Of a stretch of DNA of 64,000 nucleotides, positions 21,346-34,340 are shown piece after piece. The translations under genes were made by a program, and so were the position numbers. Position 1 is the stretch's first letter, and every line of letters starts with the position of its first letter. A model generated the notes under the pieces. The model had not been told where the DNA came from and made no database searches. It worked only from the letters and a program-made list of their open reading frames with translations. The DNA is from Dicyema japonicum. Taxonomy: Eukaryota > Dicyemida > Rhombozoa > Dicyemidae. The DNA lies in assembly GCA_011109175.1 (NCBI GenBank), contig RDEW01000009.1, positions 454,875-518,874 on the forward strand. Reading direction: 5' to 3'.

Positions 21346-21549
21346 GCTGTAAGACTTTCCATTTTTGAAGACCATTTGTTAACACCTCCGTGTGATTGGA
21401 GAACGTCATAAGAGAGTCGAAAGTCACTCCAAGGAACTTTGAATTCGCGTATAATGGATGGGAATGTTTCCGAGGAATATCTCAAGTCAACATTTAAATC
21501 TTCTGTCCGTAGTAAATAACGTGAACTGGGACTTAGATGCAGACACAGA

Positions 21550-22910
21550 CAGCAAATTCATGGATAGTCAGTCACACACCTGGTTGAGGTGTGACTGAAC
21601 CACCGCCACAGCCCTGAGGGAGATTTGTCTCTTGCAGCGATAATCAGGTCGTCCGCGTAAGATAAAACATGGTGTCCTGATCATTGATGAGAAGGTAGAT
21701 CGTGTAGAATAAGTTAAATAAGAGAGGAGACAGAGGGGAGCCTCGTAGAATTCCATTAGGGAGTAGTCTTGATTTTGAAGTAATTTTTCCAATCCGGACT
21801 CTTCCACGTCGACCATTTAAGATATTTTCCAGCCATAGCATGCTGCTTGAATGTAAATTTGAGTTAAAGATCTTTTTGTTAGGAAACAGAGTCGAAGGCT
21901 TTCTGTATATCTATACACCAGAGCCGTCCGTAAGTGTGTCTTCATGTTGAAGCCGTCTGTGATGAAATGGGAGACAGATCCCAAATACGTCGTTGTAGAA
22001 CGGCCTGATCTGAAGCCATGTTGAAAATCAGGAAATTATAGAACAGGGGAGGTAACATTAGTACAAGTTATGGAGACAGGAGTAATCAATGAGTTCTTCC
22101 ATAGTATTGTTTGGGAATTTATAGAATGGTTGTATAGTCTTGATAACACAATATGAGCCTGAGGTCATAGGTGTTTAAGGTGAATAGCACACAGGCTCCG
22201 GGTTGGTCGTAGAAATTAATAGTTCTTTCCACATTCGTAGAAAGTGAAGAATGTAGTATATATAGTCTGTTGTGGACCACATTGTTTGACATGTAGAGAA
22301 CGAGAGAAATCATTGTGGCTGATCGACAAATAATATTTCATGAGGTTATTAGCGAGTTTCCGTGCATGTTCTGGTACAAGGGTAACGGTTTCCACTCCGC
22401 CGCCATCTTCCAGACGAGTTCTTGTGGCATAGTCGACCAACAAGCTGGCTCCACTTTTGTCCATGTTTATCACTAATTAGTTGGGAAATTCTGCGATGTA
22501 GAGAGCGTATAGAGCCATCTGACTTCATTCCGGTTTTTTTCAAAGCATCCCGTTTCACGATAAGTTCCATGATGCCCGAAGATAGTTGCGGATTGAATTT
22601 TCTGTAAAAGGATAATGAGGTGAACATGCAGTCCGCTTTTCGATAACTAAAGTTAACAGGGAAGTCTTCCACAGCTAGGCCCGATAGACAATTATCTACA
22701 TACGTGCTAAATCCAAACCAATTTGCCTTCGAATAGTTCTTGAACTTTAGAAGATCTTGGCAGACAAATAGATCTTTTGAGTTTCAACACAATTGGGTTA
22801 TGGTCGCTTGTAAAACCATAACGAACATCCCATGAAAGATGTGAGCAAGGGAGGGAGTGCATAATGACTAGTCCGGGGAAATTGGGCAGTCTCCTTTTCG
22901 AGGACTCGGA
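21550..22910 (-). pseudogene. APE-type jockey-like non-LTR relic
   Basis: On the minus strand, the endonuclease C-terminus and linker (22349-22672, RKFNPQLSSGIMELIVKRDALK) are followed by ANNLMKYYLSISHNDFSR. The RT then shows LLPNGILRGSPLSPLLFNL, where the usual PQG reads LRG, and a decayed ADD region near 21640. It is in several frames with stops. The order matches the 13955-17190 element. Confidence 0.7.
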
Positions 22911-23030
22911 TAGATAGATATTTAGTTTAAATAATTATAATAAGTTTATAACTTTTAATTTAAAAAATATATATTGGCGCTTTATTAAAACCTATCCTGT
23001 GGTGTGCTCTTGTATATTTAAATTTATTAG

Positions 23031-25473
23031 ATGACCGAAACATACAGAGAAGAAATTATTAAGATATTTGACGATTGCCAGTATGAAACCGAATCAATCC
23101 CGAATTTATCAAAAAAATTGCTTAAAATATACATAAAAGTAAAAAATTAGATTAATGTTAGATAAAGTACGACGAATTCGTAACATTATTCGAGAACATA
23201 GTCTTCCACATTTTGCTTGCTCCCCACCAATCACTTCCAGCTCAAAAAGCAATTGACCTCTGCTCTACTTTTTTTCTGTCATTCAAAGATCGCCAAAAAA
23301 AGTTAAGAGTTTTGATCCAAAATCGCCTGCTTACCCACGTAATGAACGTGTGTCTTGAGGTTATAATTAAATTTATTAAAGCATTGTGGAGATAGAAAAA
23401 TGAATATTCGGCTTCATTGTTGTCAATTTTTCAATAAAATATTTTTCATGCTTTCCGATGAGACGGAATTGATGATGAGCTAATATCTCTAATCATCTTT
23501 ACCTTGTTAAACCGTCTAAGTGATACAAAACCACAGGTGAGAATAGAGCTGCCAGATCTCTCAACCGTTTACAAGATCCCAGTAATCCCAATTGTCCTAT
23601 AATTGATGGTAGTGTCAGTTTTAATATCAAGCTTATTTGTTTGTGGTACAACACGACCCCAATAGCACAGTTAGACTGACAGTGTTAGAATCAATGGCTA
23701 TTTGCCCAACCACAATTCATCATTGGTGGATAGAGCTCTAGATACCAGTAATGTAGTGAGAAAATCAGCATTTAACTTGATTGGATCTCGTTCTGAAATG
23801 GGAATGTTTTCTATTCAACAGAGACTTTTTATTTATGGACTGACTGATGGATGTGGTTTTATTGTAATAAAATCTGTTAGGGAAGTATGTGGAAGTAAAA
23901 TGTTAGTGGCTGGGTTATTGTGGGGGTGATGTTATTCAACTGTTGGAACATTTGGATGTGGAAAGTGATTTGGATGTAATTGATATGACATTAAATGTAT
24001 TTTAAAGGAGAAAACTGATAATTTTATTGATAATAGATTTATCAATTTGATTGGGAATGAACAGTTAATAATTGTGTTATTTTAGTCGATTGGTGGATTA
24101 TACTCTCATTAGTGCAGAAGTATCTGTATATTGGCAAACATTGATTTAATTTTGTGGTAAAAGTTTACTGTATGGTATCTTGTGGAAATGAAAGCGAACG
24201 AGAAAATGCTATTATTGACGTCATTGCTGATATTAGGGGTTCGCAGTACTTGAATGAGGACGACATGTGGGATCCTTGGACGTGAGGAAATGAGTGAACT
24301 AAAATTCTCTGTATTTTTATATTTAAACTTCACAGTTGGCTCAATTAAAAGTGCAGAGAATTCAGCTGTCTGACGAAATTTGGGAATTTCACAAAAATGG
24401 GAAGCTTGAGGAGGCTATGGAAACGAACGAAAAGCTGATCCAAGTGGAAGGATAAAATAAAGGACATTGAGAAGATTATGAATCCAATTGTGCTGGATGT
24501 GGAGGTTCTGTGTTATAATATAAAGGCTGTTGAAATTGAATCAATAGCTGTCTTGAAACGTTCTCTTGGAATTTTTATACACTTTATGACAAATGCTAAC
24601 AAAATACACAGTTCCATCTACAGTACTCTCACTTATAGATAATTTGGTTTATTTATTATGTAATTTACAGTTTTTGCCTTCTCTCCAAAATTCTGACGTC
24701 AAAGTATGGGCAATGGCTATAAAGTCTCTTACCTTTTGTTGTCTTAACTCTCGCATGATAGCCGAACGAATTTTTATTTGTTTATTAAAGCAGCACAAAT
24801 TGACGTTGATGAGGTGCGCACGTGGGCTATCATTTCTATTAATGATATAGTTTTAACACATGGATTTGATGTTTTTGATGTGAGGGTTCCTCTAAAGGAG
24901 GAGAATGTTGATTCATCCACTCAGGCAGTTTCCCCCGAAAGCATAATATCCTTGTATAATAGGATATGGGACTCTGAGGATGAGGTTTAATATGCTATTG
25001 ACTATAGACTGACGAAATGAGGGAGATTATCCCTATTGGATTGATGAAACTAATGGTTAGTGGACGAATTCACTCTGCGGATATTGTTTTACGTTTTTTT
25101 AATTATTATTTGACCCCAAGAATGGAAATAATAGAAATATTTCAGCATGTTTTTCCCAATATTTGCATATTTAAGCTTGTATATATTTATTATACATTAT
25201 AGTGATAATAAAGTTCTCATTGAGGAAGTATTTATTCCTGTAATCAAAAATTTATTAAAATATACAACTGATATATCTACGCCTATATCATACATGGCTT
25301 ATTGGTCCTTCCAAACAATCTAATTTTGTATATATTTTATTATGCAGTTGGGCTCACTTCACGGAACTTTGGTTATTCGATTACTCAATGATGTCTTAGA
25401 GGATTTTGATAACCTTAATATTCTGTGCATTCTCAAAAGTATTAATTTATCAGAATTTCCAATTCAGAGTTGA
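23031..25473 (+). pseudogene. NCAPG: Condensin subunit G (NCAPG/CND3)-like gene with multiple frame breaks
   Basis: HEAT-repeat sequence is colinear with condensin I subunit G along its length. Examples are APHQSLPAQKAIDLCSTFF at the start, IRLHCCQFFNKIFF, SLNRLQDPSNPNCPI, LLEHLDVESDLDV, SAEVSVYWQT, LSLIDNL then FLPSLQNSDVKVWAMAIKSL, and SRMIAERIF. Introns of 22-25 nt explain many gaps. About six single-base frame breaks remain that no GT...AG intron explains, near 23468, 23545, 23705, 23930, 24453 and 24795. NCAPG normally binds the condensin kleisin subunit and DNA during chromosome compaction. Either this copy is a recent pseudogene or the assembly has uncorrected indels; the coatomer beta gene in the same window shows none. 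Confidence 0.7.
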
Positions 25474-25929
25474 AAATAATTATTGGATAAATTAATTCTG
25501 TAATTATTATTAGCAGTATAATATTAATACAAATTTCTCAATGTCTTTAAGAATAATGTGGATGCTTGACTTCATAAAAACATTAACGATGAAAGCTTTA
25601 ATCATCTTATAACCGATTAATAGTTACTTTGTTTTTTTCCTACGTTTATTCCTACTTAATTATTAAGTTGGTGTGAGGTCATTGTCTATTTCCTCTCACA
25701 GCTCTGTTTGTTTAGATACTTAGGCCAAATCTGCCATATTTTTCGAAGAGTAAGTCACACACGTAGCGTCCTAAAGCAGGTGGTACTGGTGCATTATAGT
25801 ACAACCCAGACTTATAATACTCTCTACGCAATTATTCTTATAAGTGCTCGATTTATTAATTTTTAGCGCTAATAGGTTTGTTTAAGTGGTAGAAACAACT
25901 TACTTTACTTATCACTCTAAATCGTGAGA
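25474..25929. other. Non-coding spacer
   Basis: AT-rich sequence follows the condensin-like gene. I see no domain, repeat or splice pattern before the APE-type fragment begins. Confidence 0.5.
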
Positions 25930-26660
25930 CTGGCGTTGCAGAGGACAAAAAGGGTGACCTTGACAGCGGTGGCCGGATCAATTTTGACCAGAAGGAAACC
26001 TCAGAATAATCTACAAATAATATACCAAGACCACATTGAAGTACGATCACCTCAAGGGCCTCATCCCTCGCAGCCTCCAACATTCAAAAACTTTAAAGAG
26101 TACTAAATAGAGCCCTTCAAACAATTATTGGATGCAACAAATTCACACCGTTCGACCACCTCCACTGGGAAATCACATTCTCCTTGTAGGAGATCACCCC
26201 TACATGAGGAACCTCCGATTCTTGAAATGAAACTATGGAACCAGAGCACTCCTGAACCACACAATGATAATTCCTACCATAGCCAACTTGTTTCGTGAAC
26301 TAATAAAAATTTATCAGCCACCTCCCGATAAAACCAAGTCAAAGGCAATACATGAGCACATCTCCACCAAAGCCATCCGAAGACTATTTTTGAACGATCT
26401 ACTAGATGGCCCCTTCTCTGGTTGTGACTCGGAGACTTATCTCGACAGAGAAAAAGGAGGACCATTAGTGCAATTACGTTCTGGGTATTTCTTCCTAAGA
26501 GACGAATCGGGCTCTTGGCTTTCTCCATCGACCAATTATAATTGATTCTACAAGAAGTTTTCTCCTTTCCGGACCTCCGGTGAACATCTGTGAAAGCTTT
26601 AAGCACTAGCTGCTGGACGTCTGAGGATAGCCGGCTTCCTAATAACTAACAACAGGAGAT
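25930..26660 (+). pseudogene. APE-type jockey-like element, 3' fragment
   Basis: Plus-strand frames start TKRVTLTAVAGSILTRRKPQ, matching the post-RT KRKLNILRAVAGHSNGQQKE of the 14-17 kb element. They continue through PYMRNLRFL, STKAIRRLFLNDLL and LRSGYFFL, matching its C-terminal tail. It is 5'-truncated and frameshifted. Confidence 0.7.
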
Positions 26661-27039
26661 GATTCTAGTTTGCATTCTATACAGTGCTGGTAGAAAAAAC
26701 CGGTTTTGCAGTCACAAACTTTTTTTGGCGGATAGCTTTTAATTTTCCAACTGAATTAAAGTTTTTGGAGTTGATTAGATTTATAATGTGAGCGATTAGT
26801 GTGGCGAAAAAATAATTTTTCTGAAACCTCTGCCCTAACCTTAAAAATAACAGATTTTATTCATAAACCCTTCTCTAAATTCTAATTTTAGATTCTACGA
26901 CATTTTCAACCCGACACATATTAAGCATAAAATGAATTTTTTCAAAAATTAAGTTTTTATTATTTTTAATCTTGAGAATTGATGACAGTCAGGGTGGCCG
27001 CTATATGACCATTTGCTAACTTTTTTTTAGAATTTAAAA
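26661..27039. other. No gene seen
   Basis: AT-rich sequence with no recognised coding frame or repeat, between two retroelement fragments of opposite strand. Confidence 0.5.
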
Positions 27040-27170
27040 GTTAAGAAGCTTGAATGGCCATGCTGTTACTTCTGATGATAGTTATCGGAATACGCTCTCG
27101 AAGGCATCCAGTCTCACTTGGATCCTTGGTGACCATTTGGATCATTGAGACGATCTGAATAACGACGACA
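27040..27170 (-). pseudogene. RLE-element solo 3' end
   Basis: On the minus strand, IVSMIQMVTKDPSETG and IRSNSMAIQAS match the last block of the copy at 38.3-38.7 kb, which has VTKDPREAG. It is 5'-truncated and lies head to head with the plus-strand copy starting at 27255. Confidence 0.6.
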
Positions 27171-27254
27171 ACCTAAGAATAAAACTATAAGATTATCAAA
27201 TTAATTCAATCAATAAATGACTATCGATTAAATTCCATAAGGAGAGATCATTTA

Positions 27255-28902
27255 TTGGAGTTATGCCAAAAAAATTTACCACATATTTGGGAGATTGTTC
27301 GCCTTTCATATTCTAAGCCATCATCATTGGTTTTCCACGATGCCATCATTAAATCACGAACTGGTGTTCAACAAGGCGACCCACTTGGACCTCTTCTCTT
27401 TGCTTTGGGGATCCATGGAGTAGCCGCATGCTTAAAATCACCTTTAAATTTATGGTATTTGGATGACGGAATCATTGGTGGACATCCAGATACAGTTTTG
27501 GAGGACGTGCGTCGTTTGATATCTGAATTCGAAGCGATTGGCCTTTCTGTCAACAAGGCCAAATGTGAATTAATCAAGATCAATTTGAGTCCCGATCTGA
27601 CTACTTTCTACAATGACCAGTTTAAATACACTCTCGAAAATTATGCATCGGTTCCAGTTGGGGAGTCTCTGTTCCTTGGTTCTCCTATATTCGAAGACCG
27701 AATTGTGGACGTGTTTAAAGAAAGGACAATAGAGCTCGGTACTTTTGAGACCCGTTTGCGGCATGTTGACAACCATATTGCCCTCTTCCTATTGAGAAAC
27801 TGCTTGTCCATTCCAAGATTAAACTATTTACTAAGGACTGCACCATGTTATAAGTGTGATTCCCTTTTAATGGAATACTCTGATTGCCTCAAAAGATGTA
27901 CTGAATTCGTACTTAACGTTTCCTTGACACCCCTGGATGGATACAGACTCAATTACCGATATCATTGGGTGGAATCGGTCTTACTACTCCCTGCCAAATT
28001 GCTGGCCCGGCGTATTTTGCCTCAAAACTTTCATGCAAAAACCAAGTGGACTCAATTCTTTCAAAGCTTCCATCTCGGAAACTGTCCAATGACTTGGTTG
28101 AATACATGGACGTGTGGCGGAGTGAAGGGCTTAGCGAGCCGCGTAATCCAGACCAACAATCGTCTTGGATGATCCATAGATGGAATGCTCTGGCATCCAA
28201 CCTAGTCAGCCGGCTCTCTGGACATCGCCTGGACTGTTTCCAAAATTCGAGGGAGGCGGTTGATGGATCTTGGCTTGGGGTTTACCCATGTCAAGAAGTT
28301 GGTGGATTGTTGGATGATGACTCCCTTCGTACAGCTGTATGTCTACACCTCGGATTGCCTGTTTGCACCAAATCGAAGTGCAAATGTGGCTGTCTATCGG
28401 ACGAACTGGGTCTCCACCTCCTCTCATGCCGGAGCGGAATTGGCAGATCTTCTCGACATTCGGCAATGAACGGCATCATTAAGAGGGCATTAGAATCGGC
28501 TGGATTCCGTTGCCGGATCGAACCAACTGGTCTATTTGATAACGGAAGACGCATGACCTCCTTTCCTTTCGAGCGAGGGCGAAACCTTGTATGGGATGTG
28601 ACCTGTGTCTGCTCTTTCGCCCCAAGCAAAAAAATAATTCACCGGGCAAACCTTCTTCTCAAGCAGAGGAAATGAAAAATGCTAAGTATTCGGATATCAG
28701 CGACAGGTACATTTTCGCACCTGTCGCGATTGAAACTTCGGGGAACTTTGGCCCTAAAACGCTGAAGTTCCTGAATCATCTTGGAAAACTACTATCCGAC
28801 AAAACTGGTGATCTTCGTGAGACGAGATGGCTCAAGGAGAGGCTCTCGTTGGCTGTTGTCCGTGGGAATAGCTTATGCATCTCCCAACAGCTGAATAATT
28901 AA
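27255..28902 (+). pseudogene. RLE-type non-LTR retrotransposon, RT-to-3'-end copy
   Basis: It starts inside the RT with TGVQQGDPLGPLLFALGIHG and LNLWYLDDGIIGG (catalytic Asp pair). It runs through the thumb (RLRHVDNHIALFLL) and a connecting region, then a Cys-His motif (KCKCGCLSD ... GLHLLSCRSG ... SRH). It ends with the restriction-like endonuclease (RNLVWDVTCVCSF, then VAIETSG, then LSLAVVRGNS). The frame changes at about 27960 and 28600, so two frameshifts split it. It ends at the natural stop after SQQLNN. The 5' end is missing. Confidence 0.8.
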
Positions 28903-29013
28903 AATTAAAATTAACTATTCTTTTTCCTTATAATAAAATAGTGGGAGACAAAAAAAATAAATAAAATAAAATAGTGGGAGACAAAAAAATAAAAATAGAC
29001 AGAATTAATTAAA

Positions 29014-29700
29014 ATGTCCGGCCTAATTTTCCTAGTTTGTCAGTTATTTTTTAATAACTTAGTTTCATCTAAAATTTATTTCAAATACGAATCAAACAAT
29101 GATTCCATTAAAGTCGACGAATATTATGAATTTCAATGGAATAATTTTATAGAAAAATATAGTTAAGTTTATTTTCACTTTCCAGATAAATCATAATCTG
29201 GTTTAGAACTCTACGTTTGAAAGGCTATTTTCACTGAAAACTTAAGATTGATTGACAAACACAATTTACTATCAAAACAAGGAATATTTTCCTATGAATT
29301 AAGAATTACTCAATTTGCTGACATGGTTAATTCACACAAAATATTTGTAGACAAGAATAGAAATTAAAAAACCAAGCAAATTTGATTTATATAATACTCA
29401 GAATACATACGAAGATGAATTACTTGAAGATTATTCAACTCATGTTAATGGAAAAGGATATCATTCATCTTTTAATTGGGAAAAACGAAATTGTGTAACT
29501 GCCATAAAGTATCAAGGAAGTGGATGTGGGTCATGTTATGCATTTTGTGCAGTAAACTACTGTTTAATTCATCTAGTTAGCTACACTGGAGTCACATTTT
29601 GCAATCAAACACAATAAACTTATATCTATGAGCGAACAAAACATGATTGATTGTTCAGAGGATGGAGGATGCGATGGAGGGTGTGTAGAACATGTTAATA
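29014..29700 (+). pseudogene. Cathepsin L-like cysteine protease, broken and truncated
   Basis: A signal-peptide-like start is followed by an inhibitor I29 prodomain (IFTENLRLIDKHN ... ELRITQFADM). The m part has SSFNWEKRNCVTAIKYQG, GCGSCYAF around the active-site Cys, and [18 protein letters not shown]. Introns of about 24-25 nt join these, for example after ADM and after AFCA. Two in-frame stops interrupt the prodomain near 29190-29220. The part carrying the catalytic His and Asn is absent: retroelement sequence on the other strand begins at about 29655-29700. Papain-family proteases of this type act in lysosomes or outside the cell; this copy cannot. Confidence 0.75.
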
Positions 29701-30310
29701 ATTATCATGTAATCTCCTACGTGTCCATAGTCGACGCCCAGGTAGCGCAGGCTGTGTGCATTGTTTACTCCCAGTGTGTATTCTTGTTTCAGGTGCTTTT
29801 TCACATTGCTTATTCGGAGTGTCATGGGGTTTAGTATAACGAGACACCATATGTCTCCTCTTCGAATTATTGACTCCTTGCACCAAACAAGAATTATTTT
29901 TTCTAGTGGTGCAATACTTTTTTTCAATAGATCTTGTATGTCTTTCATAGCTAGGCGGTAATTTAGATTTTAAATCAAGTCCAATGCCGGTTTAATAGCG
30001 TATCTCCTCGATCTATCGAGAAGCTCTACAAGAATAATTCTCTCATCACTTTCAAACCATCCTTGGAAGCCATAAATCAAGAGTGGTTCTATACAAGCTG
30101 TATAAACATATACAAAAGTTTCCGGACTCAATTGAGAACGTAGAAGCGATTTCAACATCGCTGTAGCTTTTTTCCTTTATCTTGATATAACTAATGAAGA
30201 AACCCTTCGAGTTCAACATAATTTTCTTCGATATATGATTTCCAACACGTATATAAGATTCTCTACCAGAAAGAAAGTCCTTCAACCACACTAGTGCCTT
30301 GCTCCCAACA
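29655..30310 (-). pseudogene. Non-LTR reverse transcriptase C-terminal fragment
   Basis: On the minus strand, VWLKDFLSGRESYIRVGN (near 30290) is followed by SQLSPETFVYVYTACIEPLLIYGF and then LLDRSRRYAIKPALDL. This is the fingers-to-thumb and post-RT order of jockey/CR1-type elements. No YxDD motif survives, because the central part is gone. It has replaced or disrupted the 3' part of the cathepsin gene. Confidence 0.6.
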
Positions 30311-30314
30311 TTAA

Positions 30315-30595
30315 AATTGGTTCAGAAACCCGGAGTAGCTGCTTCAATCGTGGAAAACCTAAAAATCAAGAAATATTCTTGCCTCGGGGACCGATACCGA
30401 TTTACTCATGTTGCGGTCGAGTCATCATGATCTGTTGGTCCAATGACGGCTGGTTTCTTGCGCGAACTCGGAGGAATGCTTGTCAGAAAGAAAGGGATCA
30501 ACGAAAAGAGGGTTCTGGCTGAGACAAAAGATTGGAATGACCATACTCCAAGGAACTCTTTTGCGATTTACGCAGCGGACTTACTATTTGTTTCT
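30315..30595 (+). pseudogene. RLE-element 3' part
   Basis: Plus-strand IKKYSCLGDRYRFTHVAVESS is followed by FLRELGGMLVRKKG and a decayed NSFAIYAADL end. This matches the RLE C-terminal block and 3' end of the family. It is 5'-truncated with stops. Confidence 0.7.
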
Positions 30596-30599
30596 TTGT

Positions 30600-31490
30600 T
30601 GAATAATTGCCTTTTATAAAAACCACCCGCCCACAGAGAAGTTGTGTTGGATCCCAGAAGGCGCACGAGGAGGAGATGAGAAATCAGATTGATGCCTTCG
30701 AGATCACTTAATTAATATAGTAATTAAATTAACTATTGGTGTTCTTGGTTAATAATAATGGGCTATTGGGGGATGGATTTGGTCTGCACAATCATACGTT
30801 CTCCCTTGAATTAATTAGTTGTGACTGTTTGTGTTGGGTTAGTCAAGGACCTTCGCAAACGGTACTGCCTATTTGAAAGGGCAATTCTAAGGAGGAATAA
30901 CAACGCAGTTACGCTGCTGCTTTATAATTCTATTTCTTGATCAATTAAGTCTTTCAATTCAAATTATAATTACTTTAATTTTGGAATTCATATTTCCACA
31001 CGTTCTGGTGATCGCGAACACCATTGGGTATTTGATCGTGATTTTGAGAGGGAATAGTCATACAATCAGTTATTAATTCTTAATTTTCTCTTATTTGGAT
31101 GTTCAATTGCTTTAATTCTTATTAAGGATTTCTCCAAACAGGTCTTCTATATATTGAAAAAAATTTTGTTATGATAAGGGGTTTTACAAAAATCTGTTTT
31201 AATCCATTATATACGGGTCACCTCTTCTTTTGTCCGGGTCCACCTCCGAGTTCTACACAGAACCAAATAGACCTGTCGGTCTCTGCCTGCCTGTGACGTT
31301 CTTGTTGCCACCGGTTTTTTTCACTCGAAGGGGTAAATGAAAGTCCGGTATTATTTAAGTGTTTAGTGAGTAAAAAGTGAACTCCAATAAAAAATAATAA
31401 TGAAACACTTTTTATTGATTTGAGCTCAAGTAGATCTTTTTCCTGGAAAGGCATCGAACAATATTGAAGAAATCAATAACAATTTATTGA
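30600..31490. other. No gene seen
   Basis: AT-rich sequence with no domain or clear repeat. A 78-codon minus-strand frame (31218-31454) has no recognisable features. Confidence 0.45.
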
Positions 31491-31499
31491 AGAATAAAA

Positions 31500-32205
31500 C
31501 CAAATAGTTAAAGGCTATTGGCTGCTCTCAGGATTGAGAGCGCATTTCCTTTACGATCTGTAAGGAGATGCGCTCAATAGGCCAGCACTTCTCTCTGACA
31601 TCCCTCCTCCTTTTAGCGACTAACGATCCAATTTTGTTGAGCAGGGCTAACGACTTGCTTCCTATGACTCCCGAAGTTTCGACTGCGACTGGTTCAAAAG
31701 TGTACTGCTCGCCGAGGCATGTGTACTTCTTTGCTTTAAGTATTTCTGCTTTCTCTGCAGCTGAGCCTGGATTTGTCGCACTCATTGTAATATTGGAAGG
31801 GGAGAAGCTATCTACGCAGGTGGCATCCCACGGGAACAGAGTCGCTCCATCCGGCCTTCTGTTTGCCGTGGCAAGTCCTAGGGGCTCCATCTGGACAGGG
31901 AATCCGGCAGCTTCTAGTCCCCACGCAATAACCTTGTTGATTGCACTATGTCTCAGGCTTCTTCCAGCGCTCCTTCGGCAGGAAAGTGTGTGGAGTCTTT
32001 TCGCGTCGACTATTCCTCCACATCTACAGCGATGGATTGCGCAAACATCGATTCCGAGGCGGACGCAAACCCAATTTTCGTGGAGTCATCGTCCAGAAAA
32101 GTTCCGAGTGAAATACACGGGAATGCTTTGAGCCATGCACCACTTACGTTTGTTGATGCGGTAGCCAGACAAGCCAGACGATGCTGGTCGAGTTGTGGTT
32201 TTTGA
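31500..32205 (-). pseudogene. RLE-type non-LTR retrotransposon 3' copy
   Basis: On the minus strand, GAWLKAFP ... LGTFLDDDSTKIG is followed by a decayed Cys-His region. The frame 31528-31890 then carries RRPDGATLFPWDATCVDSF (PD...D motif) and FEPVAVETSGVIGSKSL, up to IERISLQIVKEMRS at the stop. The PD dipeptide of the PD-(D/E)xK fold is kept here, whereas the 53-kb copy has PE. The RT is missing. Confidence 0.75.
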
Positions 32206-33970
32206 AGAAATTGAAAAATGATGTGATAACAAAAAACTGTATATATAATAACAAGAAACCTAACGTTTGCGAATACGAGGAAAATAAGGTATGGAAAATT
32301 AAAAATAGCATGGAATGTGTGCGGATAAGAAAAGGTCTTTTAAAAGTCTGTTAATAAAAAAATTACTTCTGCGACGTCGTCTGAATCTTGAGACTTTCCT
32401 ATTCGTTTGTAGATTGAACCAGTTTTGATATATGTTTTTCAAAGAAGGCATGAGAGCGAAGAAAGACGCTAGTTTAGAGTTTCCTGATAGATCACCAAGA
32501 TATTCCATTTAATTGGGATATAGATTATATCCAAATTGAGGGTTCCACAACATCAGTGGACATTTATTCCGACTAATGAATAAGAGTTCATGTTTGGTGT
32601 AAGGGGTCTTATTTATTTAACATCCCAAGACTACGGTAAAACCATACTAATTATCACGTGATTATCAGTGACCTCATCTTTGCCCGGCATTCCTCCCTCG
32701 TGCCCGCGCATGGTCGTACACACGGCTGACTGAATTTACGAGGCCGAATTCCCCCATTCTGGAGTCTAGTTTCATAAAAGGGTCTTTGAACTAAAAATAG
32801 ACATATGCTGTCTCATTTGTAGGGGTCGTCAGTCGCATATTATTAATAAGCACTCCCGGAAAATCATAAATTAATTAAGATTTCCTTTGCAACGTTCGTA
32901 TCCTATTACACATTCTCTTCCAAGCTCCCTTGTTGCTAGCTATTGCTAGTAATGTTTTTGCAAAACCACAAAACGTAGTGGATTGAGATCCGAAAACAGG
33001 AAGCGGAAATAAATACCAATTAATGATTTAAATAACTTCAGAAAACACGTGCGAAGCACAAGGCATATGACTTACTGTGCAGTTTGAGTAAAAGTCCCAA
33101 AGTTAGTCGTCGTCAACTATTTGTTTCATAAACACTGTGCGCTTTATTACGGAAGTTCTCAGATCTTCCAAGGTTAGCAGTTGCATTTTTGTCCTCGGTG
33201 GGTCATCTTCAAAACAGACGGTAGGGTCTTTCTACTTCCTTTCGGATTTTTATTAATTGCTGGCGTTAAGTAATTTTCCAGTTGGAGGGGTTGCAATGTC
33301 CAAAGGAAAAAACATGCAAAAGAGTTTCCACCGATCTTCGAGATAATTTCTTACAATATCCCGATCTTTTAAAATTAAATGAGATTTCTTTTTTGTGCTT
33401 GTCCTTAAATCAAACAATAAAATATTACTCCCAATTCAGTCGAAATCTGAAAATAAGTAAAAACTGGTTTTATTAGCCTTGACTTAAATTTAATTTCAGA
33501 TTGCATATTTTTGGAGCAAACTGTCTAAAATATTGAAAATTAATGTACCCCATCTAGTTTGGCTTTCCACAAGGATAAATTTCTTCGAAATGCATGACGT
33601 TTTTGTGACAACATAGCATCAAATAGAAAAAACTAGTTAGGCTGGCCTGACAAACCCGAGAGAACTAATAATTCATCAAGCGGATTGCTAAGTTCCTCTA
33701 TATTTTGTACCGGACGAATTTTGAATCCAAAGTAGTGGTGTCATACGCTCCCTCGTTCCGTAAGATCGCATATACATTGTATTCAGAGTCAATCACTTTG
33801 TCCATCTCACGAGAGGAGGGGGATCTCAGAAATTGATGTTAGAGAAATTGCCCGTGCATTATCAGTAGATGCGGTTTTATTAGATATTTTAAGTTAAGCC
33901 ACATTATTCAAAATTTGTTTCCGTTACCATGGTTCCCCCAAATGTCTGTAACATATGGGAGCTGTAACTG
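32206..33970. other. No gene seen
   Basis: The frames at 32299-32508 (minus) and 33282-33476 (plus) show no domain. I cannot assign this stretch beyond AT-rich DNA with scattered low-complexity runs. Confidence 0.4.
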
Positions 33971-33979
33971 CAATATATA

Positions 33980-34340
33980 ATAGTCTTCTTAGAAAATGAA
34001 TAATGTTCAATGTGTGAGTGAACCCTTAGAAATGGACTGATACTCAGATGGATTAGTCCTCTTAGAATTTGAATGATCATTCTCCCATGAAATAGGGTAA
34101 TATCAACTAAGTGGGTCATCTTATTTATTTGTTTACTTCCAGTCCTTTCAAGCGAAGTAAATTAGTGGTTAACAAAAAAGTAACAGCTAAAGAAGGGTCA
34201 TCTTATAAAATAGAGTAGTATTCACTTTGTGATTGAACCACTTAAAATATGAAATCAAGAGTTGGTCGGTCTTCTCAAAAACTGAACGACACCCGTGAAT
34301 AGTCCTATTTGAAATTGACTTGTATCCACTTTTGCCTCTG
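33980..34340. repeat. Degenerate minisatellite, about 36-bp period
   Basis: The text repeats a loosely conserved unit that begins TTAGAAAATGAATAATG, then TTAGAAATGGACTGATAC, then TTAGAATTTGAATGATC, spaced about 36 bp. Poorer units continue towards 34340. Divergence between units is high. Confidence 0.45.
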
